From assembly GCA_024401695.1 (NCBI GenBank), contig JAKSKN010000004.1, forward strand, positions 62,001 through 126,000: a stretch of DNA of 64,000 nt. The letters are read 5' to 3'. The DNA comes from Bacteroidales bacterium (GTDB taxonomy: Bacteria; Bacteroidota; Bacteroidia; Bacteroidales; UBA932). This document shows positions 15,344 through 24,187 of this stretch, piece by piece (position 1 is the first letter of the stretch; every line of letters starts with the position of its first letter). Under the pieces are notes generated by a model that saw nothing but the letters and a program-made list of their open reading frames with translations, did no database searches and was not told where the DNA came from. The translations under genes were made by a program, and so were the position numbers.

Positions 15344-17875
15344 ATGGCTAATTATTTCACTGACAGCAACAGTAACTGGAGGGAGTTGGCAAAGCAGGCC
15401 GCTATGACGGCTGTGAACGACCTCGACGTGGAGAAGGCGTTCGCCGACCAGGCGTCTGGTTTCGTTGAGAACAAGGTTGGAGACCTTATGAAGGACGATC
15501 ACCGCATAGGTTTCGAGATCGTCAAGAAGAACGACGAGAACACACGCATGATAGGCATATACGCCTTCAAGGTGAACAACGACCTGATATTCGCTCCTGT
15601 ATTCTTCATCAACGGAGAGATCAAGGGTCCGCTCCTTTACCGTTGCGACACCAAGACGTTCGTTCCGGCCAACAAGGATTGGGCCAGCTATCTTATCGAG
15701 GCCCTTGACAGGAAGGAGGGAGCAGGCAGGTCTAGGTCAAGGCGCGGCGACGCTCCTCCCAGGGTCGACATGGACCGTATGGCATTCCGCGGAAAGGCTA
15801 TGGCCAAGACCGCTTCCTCGGACGTAGAGCCAGGTAACAAGCCTGTAAAGGAGGAGAAGATCAAGGTCGACCTCAAGACTGTCAAAGAGAAGCAGGAGCT
15901 CAGCCTCAAGGATGCAGAGATAGACAAGAAGACACGCAATGTCGGTACGCAAAGCTCTGACAGCGCAATCAAGAATGCAGCTGTTGCAGAGTTCGGCGAG
16001 GACATAGAGCGTGGCATAGTGGCGGCCATAGCCGATTCCATGCCTAAGATGGCAAGCGGTGGTACTGTGGACGGCAGCTTGGCGGAGATGCTCCGCGAGC
16101 CTGTGTTCGGAAAGGCGGCTGCCGCTGCGGTCATAGCCGCGGCAGAGGGAAGCGAGGAGTTCGCCTCCCAGCTTGTGCGCCTGTACGGCAACGCGGAGAA
16201 CCTTTTCCCGGACACGTACATCGTAGAGCCTGCCATGGACAAGAGTGCGTCCGCAGCGCCGAAGCTGACCATACACTACGACATAGACGGCCTTGAGAAG
16301 AGCGCAGCCGTGTCCAAGGAGTATTTCAGCCAGGGATTCTACATAGAGGACACTCGCCCGTCCGAGGGACTGTCCGTGGTGGACGAGAACACCGGTGCCT
16401 ATATGCAGCATGTCGCCGAGCCTGGATTCTATTCCATTCTAATGGAGGACGGCAGCTACAAGGACGACGTGTTCGTGGCCAAGACTGGCAGGTTGAAGGT
16501 TGAGCCGCACAGGAACACTCCAAAGGAGTATGATTGTTGCTGCGGCCGCTCACGTCATGGCAAGGTTGACGACAGCACTACTCCGAGGGAGCTGTTCCGC
16601 AATTACGCCGACGATGGAAACAGGCAGGAGTACATACTGGTTAAGGACGGCAAGTCCTATATCACGGACAGGGACATCTGGGGTATATACTCGGGTTCTG
16701 CCTCTGAGCTGGCAAACGACAGCATCAAGGCTGAAAACTTCTATTATATCTATATAGACAACAGCCAGACGGTTCTAGGGCCTATAGCTGTTCATTCAGT
16801 CAAGGAGTCTGATGGTAACAAGTATTGCAAGGTGGCTGCCGCCGGTTCGTGGGGATGCGACTTCCGGTCTGGCAGTGAATCTGACTGCGCCCAGCTGGTG
16901 GTGAACAAGGATCTGCCCAAGAGCGACATAGAGCACCTGGCGTTTGGAAGCGACGCCAAGTTTATAAGGATAGATGCCAAGAAGCAGGATAAGGAGTATC
17001 CGCTGCCTTTGTCCAAGCCTGTGTCGTTTGCCAACGATCTAAGCTACGAGGCCGACAAGTTGTTCGATACGGTTATGCCGGCAGCATCGTTGTCGGATGC
17101 CATATACGACAACTTCGGGCTCGACTCTGTGAAGATCACCTTTGACGGAGAGAAGAGGGCGGCGTACAACCTGGAAGCCAACGGACGCAGGTCCGAGGGT
17201 ATGAACAGCGTTGTCATGATGGTCAAGCTGGCGCGCGACTTGAATATCCATGCCGATACGGCGTTCGACCTTATGGACAAGGCCCGCGACAAGGGAAGCG
17301 TGGAGTTCATGCTCGGTTTGGACAAGGAGGCCAGCAGGCTGCACCTGGTGGACAGGCCGACGTTCGACGAGGGATTCGATTCAGAGTTCGGGCTTCCTAC
17401 ACAGCCTACCAAGGAGTATCACCTCCGTATAGAGGGGCAGCAGCAGTTCGAGCCACCGTCTGCGATAGGCGACGCCCTTAATCCGACATCGCCGACAGGC
17501 CTTCCGGATTCGACTGTTGTTGCAACGGATCCGTCGGATTTGCAGGCATTGGCCGATATGTACAAGGTGCCGCACGTGTTCGAGCATGGTGTGGTGGGTA
17601 CGCTGGCCGAGACATTCAATGCAATGTCTATGCTTGACAAATACATTCCAAAGATCGAAGATGGTGTGGACGCATTGGGTAGGATCAAGTTCCTGCTCCA
17701 CTGGTGTCCGAACGACTTCGAGAACAGTTACGGAAGCGACGATATGCTCAACCTTGAGGCGGAGGTCGATTCCAACTTCACATCACAGGGCGCTCTTCTG
17801 CTCAAGCTCATGAAGCGTTCCGAAAAACTCCGTAAGCAGGATGGCTCTACTGATGCGGAACGCGACAAGGGCTAA
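15344..17875 (+). CDS. Large virion protein of unknown function
   Basis: 843 aa. The N-terminus has LAKQAAM (about residues 16-22). A compact conserved-looking domain at about 50-125 follows, of the form IGFEIVKKND..RMIGIYAFKVN..APVFFINGEIKGPLLY, a type I associate with virion proteins of very large phages but cannot name. Further K-x-A motifs occur inside (MAKTASS, MDKSASA, LEKSAAV, LDKEASR). A Cys cluster DCCCGRS lies near residue 397. The size would suit a portal, but I see no portal signature and do not claim it. Confidence 0.82.
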   Translation: MANYFTDSNSNWRELAKQAAMTAVNDLDVEKAFADQASGFVENKVGDLMKDDHRIGFEIVKKNDENTRMIGIYAFKVNNDLIFAPVFFINGEIKGPLLYRCDTKTFVPANKDWASYLIEALDRKEGAGRSRSRRGDAPPRVDMDRMAFRGKAMAKTASSDVEPGNKPVKEEKIKVDLKTVKEKQELSLKDAEIDKKTRNVGTQSSDSAIKNAAVAEFGEDIERGIVAAIADSMPKMASGGTVDGSLAEMLREPVFGKAAAAAVIAAAEGSEEFASQLVRLYGNAENLFPDTYIVEPAMDKSASAAPKLTIHYDIDGLEKSAAVSKEYFSQGFYIEDTRPSEGLSVVDENTGAYMQHVAEPGFYSILMEDGSYKDDVFVAKTGRLKVEPHRNTPKEYDCCCGRSRHGKVDDSTTPRELFRNYADDGNRQEYILVKDGKSYITDRDIWGIYSGSASELANDSIKAENFYYIYIDNSQTVLGPIAVHSVKESDGNKYCKVAAAGSWGCDFRSGSESDCAQLVVNKDLPKSDIEHLAFGSDAKFIRIDAKKQDKEYPLPLSKPVSFANDLSYEADKLFDTVMPAASLSDAIYDNFGLDSVKITFDGEKRAAYNLEANGRRSEGMNSVVMMVKLARDLNIHADTAFDLMDKARDKGSVEFMLGLDKEASRLHLVDRPTFDEGFDSEFGLPTQPTKEYHLRIEGQQQFEPPSAIGDALNPTSPTGLPDSTVVATDPSDLQALADMYKVPHVFEHGVVGTLAETFNAMSMLDKYIPKIEDGVDALGRIKFLLHWCPNDFENSYGSDDMLNLEAEVDSNFTSQGALLLKLMKRSEKLRKQDGSTDAERDKG

Positions 17876-17904
17876 ATCTACTAACTTATACAATACTACA
17901 TACT

Positions 17905-19059
17905 ATGTCTATCAAAGATGGTTTGAATTGGTTGAAGAAGCAGGCTGCAGGCCTTGGAGAGCAGGGTAGTTTCCCTATAAGTCCTGCGCATACTTTGAAC
18001 TATAGCGCTCCTACAACCGTGGAGCCTAATATAGATCTGGGGCTCGACTTGCCTCCTGCCGATGGAGGTGAAATGTCGTTCGACGCGTCACAGTTCGGCA
18101 GGCCTGCTATCATGGACAAGTTGGAGGACGCAGCTGCCAGTGGAGGCCGAGGTGCGGCCGCACAGATACAAAACCTTATGCAACCAAAGCCTGCGCCGGC
18201 GCCTATTAGTGACCATATACCGTATACTGGAGGCAATCCTGCCATAGATCCGGCAGTTGCTAATCAAGGAATTGTGACCAACGATACCGGTATGGGAAGG
18301 TCTAGTACCGAGGCTATGCCAACACCTACACCCACGCTGCCTACCACGGCAGCCACGATGGCAGACGGTCCGGAGATGCCGTCAGTTACGACTACGTTCC
18401 CGGAGTGGCAGGATAAACCTGCTCCTACTCCAGCACTGCCTACCACGGCAGCCACGATGGCAGACGGTCCGGAGATGCCGTCTGTAAGCACTACATTCCC
18501 TGAGTGGCAGGACAGGCCCGCCCCAGCTCCTCAGCAGCCTGCACCTCAGCAGCCGGCTCCTCAGCAGCCTGAACCTCAGCAGCCTGCCTCTCAGCAGCCT
18601 GCTACTCAGCAGCCGGCTCCGGCACAGAGCAGCCCGGTCGTGGATCCGGCAGTTGCCGGCCAGGGATACGTTTCTGAGAACGCAGGCAACTCCACAGCCC
18701 AGACGCAGGCTATGCCGAACGGATCTGCAGACTATAGCAGGATCTTCGGTAAGGGTTTCAACGCCTCTTCGGGCAGCGCGTCTGACAAGTGGCTGGCAGG
18801 ACAGGCAGACAAGCTCCGCACGGCCGGCTACAGCGACAACCAGATTTCCACTATGCTCGACCAGAACGCATGGCGCAAGTACGGCAGGAACGGACAGGAC
18901 TACCAGGTTAATACAAGCAAGTATACAAAGCCTATGGGTATGAAGTCTGCCTCTGCGGCTGACGCCTTGTGGGCTAAGCAGGCCGGCCTGAACGACGACC
19001 TGGACGACCTTTACGTTCGCCGCCTTAGGGTTGGACTGTGGGACAAATACAATGGCTAA
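17905..19059 (+). CDS. Pro/Gln-repeat virion protein
   Basis: 384 aa. LKKQAAG at about residues 10-16 is the K-x-A signature. Two consecutive 33-residue repeats (core TTAATMADGPEMPSV and FPEWQD) are followed by a run of about six APQQP-type pentapeptides, then a folded C-terminal domain of about 140 residues. That domain has a motif DKWLAGQADKLRTAGYS.. and QNAWRKYG, which looks helical. The repeats make a long flexible spacer between two domains. A late K-x-A (LWAKQAGLND) occurs near the C-terminus. It overlaps the next gene by 8 nt. Confidence 0.85.
   Translation: MSIKDGLNWLKKQAAGLGEQGSFPISPAHTLNYSAPTTVEPNIDLGLDLPPADGGEMSFDASQFGRPAIMDKLEDAAASGGRGAAAQIQNLMQPKPAPAPISDHIPYTGGNPAIDPAVANQGIVTNDTGMGRSSTEAMPTPTPTLPTTAATMADGPEMPSVTTTFPEWQDKPAPTPALPTTAATMADGPEMPSVSTTFPEWQDRPAPAPQQPAPQQPAPQQPEPQQPASQQPATQQPAPAQSSPVVDPAVAGQGYVSENAGNSTAQTQAMPNGSADYSRIFGKGFNASSGSASDKWLAGQADKLRTAGYSDNQISTMLDQNAWRKYGRNGQDYQVNTSKYTKPMGMKSASAADALWAKQAGLNDDLDDLYVRRLRVGLWDKYNG
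18322..18519 (+). repeat. Two 99-bp tandem coding repeats
   Basis: Units 18322-18420 and 18421-18519 share a nearly identical core, including ACGGCAGCCACGATGGCAGA and the following bases, encoding TTAATMADGPEMPSV. Their ends differ by a few codons. The high DNA identity indicates a recent duplication. Confidence 0.9.
18529..18625 (+). repeat. 15-bp QQPAP-type pentapeptide repeats
   Basis: CCTCAGCAGCCT-type units repeat about six times, encoding PQQPA, PQQPE, SQQPA and TQQPA. A Pro/Gln spacer prone to slippage. Confidence 0.85.
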
Positions 19060-20260
19060 TAATCAAATACAGAAGGACGCCGGAGTCATGGATTATGTTG
19101 ACTCCGCCGTAAGCAGCGGAGGCAGGTTCCTGAAGGACGTGTATAAAGACGTCCTCAGCCCTGCCGGCCGCAACCTGGAGAAGGTGACGTCCGAGGACGT
19201 CATCGACCCTGCCGTACGCAAGCTAAAGAATATCGTCGGCCCCAGGTGGAACGAGGTCAGTAGGTTCGGAAGGAAGGCTAAGAATTATGTAATAAAAGGT
19301 CTTACAGGTCTTGACAGGCTAGGCAGCGATGCATACAACACCGCAAGGCGCCTGTATAACTCGTCCGGAGCCATAGGAGACGACCTGTCCAGGGCGTATA
19401 GGGGTGTCAGGGGAGACCTCGGTTCGTTTGCCGCAAGGTATAAGAACAATTCACGCAACACGCTTGAAGCAGCCCGTAATATACTTGATAGGCATATGAG
19501 CAACAGCGCTGAAAACTTTAGCGAGCTGGGTTCTGACCTGCAAGGCACATTGGGCGATATGTGGGGCTCTATAGGAAACAGGGCCTCTGGTCTTCAGAAA
19601 TCCTCGTCACTGCAGAAGGACGCTAATTTCTTGTACAGATGGCTGGCAAGGAGGGCCGCCAGGAGGACAATGGCCAATGCCAGGAAGATACTTCCAACGG
19701 CTAGGGCAACTAGGACCAGGTCGTATAACAAGGCTACTGAAGAGTACAACAGGAAGCTGAATCCAGCTAGTACAGTGAGTGAGCCTACGCCGGAAGGCAT
19801 ACCTACTATGTCTTACAAGGGTCCTGTAAATGCCAATTTTAACGGGACTCCCAATCCGACGATGACTACTCCTCCTCCAACCGTGGCTCCCACTGCGGCA
19901 ACTGCAGGGGCGGCTACAGAGGCTGCGTCCGCGGCGGTTCCAGGGCATATTATCAATAACAATATACAGTTGGCAGGAGGGATTCCTGCAGGCATGGTAG
20001 GTGCTGTTCCTGCAGGCATGGCAGGTGCTGTCCCTGCGGCTACATCCTCGCTGGGAAGCAAGTTGGGCACAGGTATGAACGTGCTTACAATGGGAATGAT
20101 GGGGTACGGCATGTTCGGCGGCGGAGGTGCCGCTGCAGCTCAAGCGGCCCCTGCTGCCGGTGCCGCCATGGCAGCCGCCAACCCAGGGATGTATATGCCG
20201 CAGACCAACTATGTCAATTGGGCCGCGAACAATAACATCCTGCGCGGTTTGTACATGTAA
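19052..20260 (+). CDS. Virion protein with Ala/Pro-rich C-terminus
   Basis: 402 aa from ATG 19052, which overlaps the preceding gene by 8 nt; an in-frame upstream TTG (19031) is less likely. IQKDAG at about residues 6-11 and LQKDANF at about 195 are K-x-A signatures. The N-terminal half is helical and basic. The C-terminal half is low complexity (APTAATAGAATEAASAA, AGMVGAVPAGMAGAVPA) and ends in a hydrophobic Gly/Met/Ala-rich region (MGMMGYGMFGGGGAAAAQAA). Function not recognised. Confidence 0.82.
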   Translation: MANNQIQKDAGVMDYVDSAVSSGGRFLKDVYKDVLSPAGRNLEKVTSEDVIDPAVRKLKNIVGPRWNEVSRFGRKAKNYVIKGLTGLDRLGSDAYNTARRLYNSSGAIGDDLSRAYRGVRGDLGSFAARYKNNSRNTLEAARNILDRHMSNSAENFSELGSDLQGTLGDMWGSIGNRASGLQKSSSLQKDANFLYRWLARRAARRTMANARKILPTARATRTRSYNKATEEYNRKLNPASTVSEPTPEGIPTMSYKGPVNANFNGTPNPTMTTPPPTVAPTAATAGAATEAASAAVPGHIINNNIQLAGGIPAGMVGAVPAGMAGAVPAATSSLGSKLGTGMNVLTMGMMGYGMFGGGGAAAAQAAPAAGAAMAAANPGMYMPQTNYVNWAANNNILRGLYM

Positions 20261-20272
20261 TGTATAGTATCT

Positions 20273-20992
20273 ATGAGTGGTATGTTTACAAAGAAGGCTG
20301 CTCCCGTGGTACCTCTCACCTCGTCTAGGGTTTTGTCGTCGCTGCTGCGTTTTGGCGAAAACGCAGCAGTTCCTTCGGCAAATGCGACTGCATCTGCCAC
20401 TATGCGAGGTGTGGGCGAGGCTGGTAGGGGCGCTCTCAACGCGGCATGGAATGGGGCAAAGGCTACCGGTAAAGGAGCGTGGAACTACGTTGTCAAGCCT
20501 ACAGGCCGCGCCGCATGGGCAGCATCTAAGGCTACAGGCAGGGGAGTTGCGAATGTCGCAAGCAACCCTAAGGTTCGACAGCTGGCAGCCAGCGGACTCA
20601 AGGGAGCGCTGGGCTTGGCCGCAAAGGCATACAAGGTGCCTTACACAGCCCCCAGTTGGCTTGCAAGAACGCTGGGTGCTTCTCCCCGTTTGGCAGGTGC
20701 AATAGGCAGTGGAGCACTGTTGGGCACTTACCTGGGACGCGAGGCATACAGGAATGGAGGCTCGCTGGATTTGTTAAGTCCCGGAACATACGGCAATATG
20801 CTGATCAACCCGGCAAGGGATGCGTGGAATTTTACATCCGGAGGTTTGAATAGGCTATTCTCCGGAGCAGAGGAAGATACAGCAGGTCTTGCCTCAAAGA
20901 GTGAGGTTGGTGCTACCGATGCAGATATTCAAAGGGCGGCGCACGCTGCCCAGAACGCAGGAGTGACTGCAACGCCGGATATTTCAGCATGA
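20273..20992 (+). CDS. Ala-rich amphipathic virion protein
   Basis: 239 aa. FTKKAAP at residues 5-11 is the K-x-A signature, only four residues from the start. The middle is built of short amphipathic units (AAWNGAKATGKGAW, AAWAASKATGRGV) of apolipoprotein-like helix character. These could lie on a membrane or on DNA. A hydrophobic stretch (RLAGAIGSGALLGTYLG) follows. The acidic C-terminus overlaps the next gene by ATGA. Internal virion protein by context. Confidence 0.82.
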   Translation: MSGMFTKKAAPVVPLTSSRVLSSLLRFGENAAVPSANATASATMRGVGEAGRGALNAAWNGAKATGKGAWNYVVKPTGRAAWAASKATGRGVANVASNPKVRQLAASGLKGALGLAAKAYKVPYTAPSWLARTLGASPRLAGAIGSGALLGTYLGREAYRNGGSLDLLSPGTYGNMLINPARDAWNFTSGGLNRLFSGAEEDTAGLASKSEVGATDADIQRAAHAAQNAGVTATPDISA

Positions 20993-21876
20993 CTTCAGAT
21001 GTTATAGCGCTTATGTCGTGGCATATGCCGCGCAACTACCAGATGTGCATGGACCCTCACGAGCTGGTGGGTTTGCATGATACTGCGGCGTACGATATAA
21101 TGCACTATGCAGAGTGTTTCAAGAACCTTAAGATAGGTTGGGATTTCGCTGCGGCAATGGCTGCCGACAGCGAATCCGTGTTTCCTGCAATATTCCACGG
21201 AGACGACCTGTATGTATGGCGTGCCTACAGGTATCTCAAGGGAGACTCCGATCCAGACGTTGAAGGCGCAATAGCCCTGGAGATGGGGAAGTCGCCTGGA
21301 AGGGACGCCATAAGGGCGATGCTTGTCAACGAGGACGGAGGATACGCCGTGTCCAGCAGTTACACCAATATACGCAAGGAGGTTATAAAGGCGTACGAGA
21401 AACTGTTCTTCAATGTGCGCGACAGGTTGAAGGACCACGCCTTCATAGCGTCAGTCGTATACCCTGACAGCAGGATGGTGGAGGCGTACGAGGAGTACAT
21501 AACCGGAACAGGCATAGACGTGCTTATGCTCAGAGCCGGGTACACGAAGGGCATAAGGCATGTACTGTACGCGTCGGGCTTGACAAACGACCATCCTTAT
21601 GCTGGGTACAATGCAATGGACGGCGCCAACGAGCTTGACAAGATGTTCATGCAGGACGGCGTGTTTATAGGTAGTATGGGCTTCATGCACCAGAAGCACA
21701 ACAACATAGCGCTGAGCAACGCACGACTTTCTATGCAGGCCAGCAAGATGGGCGGAAACGAGGCGGGCAACATGAGCGTCATAGCGGATGTAGGCTCTAT
21801 AGCGCTGGATTCGCTGAGCGAACTTACCAAGAAAAAGGCTTACGCCATGAGCGGTTTGGCGGACGCGGCAGAATAA
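20989..21876 (+). CDS. Conserved-looking protein of unknown function
   Basis: 295 aa, globular and mixed alpha/beta, unlike its low-complexity neighbours. There is no K-x-A signature near the start, but ELTKKKAYAMSGLADAAE occurs at the C-terminus. It contains several Trp/Tyr/His-rich segments (MSWHMPRNYQ, HGDDLYVWRAYRYLKGD) and a polar NDHPYAGYNAMDGANELDKMF. These do not match a family I know. It is translationally coupled to the preceding gene (ATGA overlap) and followed by promoter P5. A portal-proximal or head-completion role is possible from position only. Confidence 0.78.
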   Translation: MTSDVIALMSWHMPRNYQMCMDPHELVGLHDTAAYDIMHYAECFKNLKIGWDFAAAMAADSESVFPAIFHGDDLYVWRAYRYLKGDSDPDVEGAIALEMGKSPGRDAIRAMLVNEDGGYAVSSSYTNIRKEVIKAYEKLFFNVRDRLKDHAFIASVVYPDSRMVEAYEEYITGTGIDVLMLRAGYTKGIRHVLYASGLTNDHPYAGYNAMDGANELDKMFMQDGVFIGSMGFMHQKHNNIALSNARLSMQASKMGGNEAGNMSVIADVGSIALDSLSELTKKKAYAMSGLADAAE

Positions 21877-21880
21877 AGTA

Positions 21881-21909
21881 TTGCAACGTAAGGCAAGTGG
21901 TGCGATAAT
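21881..21909 (+). promoter_or_regulatory. Promoter P5, TTGCAA-17-GATAAT
   Basis: TTGCAA (21881-21886) and GATAAT (21904-21909) are spaced by 17 nt, with a TGC just before the -10 box. The ATG at 21921 is 11 nt after the -10 box, so the leader would be about 5 nt. Confidence 0.62.
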
Positions 21910-21920
21910 ACGGTCGAGCA

Positions 21921-23318
21921 ATGACACAGAAGCAGCAGATACAGCTATTGGACTCCATAATCCCGGATATAATTAGCGAAAACAACCCAGAGGCGGTTAT
22001 GTTGAAGTGTGCCAGGAAGCACAACCTGGCCCCGGCGCAGTTGGAGAAGCTTGCACAGGTTTTCAATACTCACAAGACTATAGTGGGTCTGAAGAAGCAG
22101 GCCAACAGGGGAGATTCGTTCTCTATAGTGGACGTTCCCTCACTTGTAAAGGAGTATACGACTTATAATCCCGAGGCGGTTATATCGGCCGAGTCCAAGG
22201 CCATACACGCCAAGGTTGACAAGCTGACCAAGAGTGCATCGGTTAATTCCGAGCCTGTCAGTGAAAGACTTCCCAATCCTTTTTCTATCGAGAATGAAAA
22301 GAGCGATTGGGCGGCAGTCGAAGGCAGCGGGGACAGTTACGATACTAAGCTCTCGAAGCAGGCCGCAGGCTTTGCTGAAGATATACAGGACAGAAGGGAT
22401 GTCCATGTGTATCGCAGTATCACTGGCAACCTCAACCTGGCCATAGATACGGCTTCCCAGGTGGCGTACGATTCGCATATGGACATTCTGGAGAAGTGTG
22501 CGTCGATCATGTACAGGCTTACGCCTGATGAGGGACGCTGGGCGGAGTGCGTTCGTGATATAGTCGACAACATGGGCTTGGATAAAGCCGCTTCTGTTAT
22601 CACGGCTGTCGAAAACTATTTCATTGAACACAGGCACCCATTTACCCCGGCAGATTTGGAGAAGGACGCTGCGGCAGACGACAGCGTGTTCGCAAGGGAC
22701 AGGCACGGAGTTGTAGACGACGCCGAGGAGATATACGACTTGCAGCAGATAAACAAGCAGGCGCACTCTCATCTCGAGGTGTTCGAGAAGGCTGCCGAGC
22801 CTAAGACGAAGGGTTCAGAGGGAGGTGGAATAGTCGACACGGCCGATGCGCTGTTGAGCGGCATGAACAATCCATACTACAAGGATCCTCCAAACAGTAT
22901 CAAGGGTACGCTGGGCGTAGACCTTGACATACCTGCAAAGGGAGCTCTCAATATGGCCAAGGCTACCGACGGTTTCGGGTTTGGCAGCACGGCCAAGGCG
23001 GAGAAGAAGATAGAGAAGGCTGAGGAGCAGGCCAAGATGGAGTCGGCAATACAGGAGCTGATGCTCTCTGACGACACCATAGCCGAGGCCGACCCTGCAG
23101 ACGTAAAGAGCCTTTACGAGACTATCAGGAGGTTGAGCCCGACGGTCGCCTCCGACCCGGTGGTACTTGCTCCTGTGCTGAAGGAGGCCCTGCAGTACGG
23201 GTCCCTGCCTATACAGCAGGTGAAGGATTTGTTGGCGGCAGAGAAGGATAGCCTCGGAAACAGGATGCAGAACCTTAGGCTTGACAAGGATATATTGGCA
23301 CCACAGAAGGATCAGTAA
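21921..23318 (+). CDS. Virion protein with many K-x-A sites
   Basis: 465 aa, helical, not recognised. At least six hydrophobic-x-K-x-A motifs are spread along it (LKKQANR, LTKSASV, LSKQAAG, LEKDAAA, INKQAHS, FEKAAEP), all in the N-terminal 310 residues. The remaining C-terminal part is acidic coiled coil. The density of sites resembles the scaffold gene downstream. It may be an assembly-core or internal protein trimmed into pieces during maturation, which is inference. It sits just upstream of the protease gene with only 2 nt before the next gene. Confidence 0.82.
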   Translation: MTQKQQIQLLDSIIPDIISENNPEAVMLKCARKHNLAPAQLEKLAQVFNTHKTIVGLKKQANRGDSFSIVDVPSLVKEYTTYNPEAVISAESKAIHAKVDKLTKSASVNSEPVSERLPNPFSIENEKSDWAAVEGSGDSYDTKLSKQAAGFAEDIQDRRDVHVYRSITGNLNLAIDTASQVAYDSHMDILEKCASIMYRLTPDEGRWAECVRDIVDNMGLDKAASVITAVENYFIEHRHPFTPADLEKDAAADDSVFARDRHGVVDDAEEIYDLQQINKQAHSHLEVFEKAAEPKTKGSEGGGIVDTADALLSGMNNPYYKDPPNSIKGTLGVDLDIPAKGALNMAKATDGFGFGSTAKAEKKIEKAEEQAKMESAIQELMLSDDTIAEADPADVKSLYETIRRLSPTVASDPVVLAPVLKEALQYGSLPIQQVKDLLAAEKDSLGNRMQNLRLDKDILAPQKDQ

Positions 23319-23320
23319 TT

Positions 23321-24181
23321 ATGGAAAAGGTTTCGACACAGTTGTTTGACAGTATAGGAGATTTCTTCAGCAAGAACCCAAAGGCCATTAGCGGTTTGCT
23401 GGCCGGTGGGGGACTTGGTTTGGCAGGCGGACTGATGGCTCCAGCCGATGATCCAAACGATCCAGACGACAAGGCCGGTACCCGTGTAAACAGGAGGCTC
23501 AAGCACGCCCTTATAGGTCTTTTGGCCGGTGGTGCAGCTGGAGGCGGTATAGGATACGCCCTGTCGGACAACGGACCTATACTCGGCGCACTTCCTGAAG
23601 ATGATGTTTCTCCAGAGGCTGCAGCGGCGTCTTCCATCCCTCTTAGGGGCTTGTACGCAGGAATAGGCGGTGCGGCGGGTCGCCACTTCGACAACAAGGC
23701 CAAGGCCAAGGCGGAGAACGACTTCCTGAAGCTCGTCAATAATGCCGGAGGAACAGAGAACCTTGACAGCATCAGCGCCATAAGGAAGGCCATAGAGCAG
23801 GACGCCAGGGTGATGATAGAGAATCCTCCAAAGGACAGGACCACCTGGCAAAAGATAAAGGACTTTATTCTCCGCAGGCCGAATAACCCGTCCAAGACAC
23901 GCACCACAGCAGTAAACCAGCTTATAACGGCAGCCAAGCGCAAGGGTATAGAACCAAGGGGCCTTGTGGACATGGCCGCCAGCGCCGGAATAGACATGCC
24001 GGAGGAGGTGCTGAAGGCATACTCGGTTGAGGCGGGAGGCCGCAAGGGAGATATACTCCGCAGGCTTGCACGCAACAAGAGGGCGCTTGGAGCCGCCGGT
24101 GTTGGTCTTGTACTGCCTGAGATAGTGAGTCCTATATACAACGCTATGGCTGCTTCGGACGCCGGCGCACCTTTGCGATAA
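23321..24181 (+). CDS. Gly-rich membrane-like virion protein
   Basis: 286 aa. Two Gly/Ala/Leu-rich hydrophobic stretches (about residues 24-42: GLLAGGGLGLAGGLMA; and 62-80: LIGLLAGGAAGGGIGYAL) are separated by an acidic loop (DDPNDPDDKAG), suggesting a helical hairpin that could enter a membrane. The rest is basic and helical. MEKVS at the very start is a weak form of the K-x-A signature. No family recognised. An ejected or pore-forming internal protein is conceivable. Confidence 0.8.
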   Translation: MEKVSTQLFDSIGDFFSKNPKAISGLLAGGGLGLAGGLMAPADDPNDPDDKAGTRVNRRLKHALIGLLAGGAAGGGIGYALSDNGPILGALPEDDVSPEAAAASSIPLRGLYAGIGGAAGRHFDNKAKAKAENDFLKLVNNAGGTENLDSISAIRKAIEQDARVMIENPPKDRTTWQKIKDFILRRPNNPSKTRTTAVNQLITAAKRKGIEPRGLVDMAASAGIDMPEEVLKAYSVEAGGRKGDILRRLARNKRALGAAGVGLVLPEIVSPIYNAMAASDAGAPLR

Positions 24182-24187
24182 CCGTAT

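Noticed and set aside
15344-17875. Portal protein
   Set aside because: Size and position would allow it, but no portal-type motif was found. No terminase or portal can be named in this window.
17866-17905. Promoter before the gene at 17905
   Set aside because: A TACAAT at 17889-17894 is present, but no -35-like hexamer lies 16-18 nt upstream.
20240-20273. Promoter before the gene at 20273
   Set aside because: TATAGT at 20263-20268 has no matching -35 box at the right distance.
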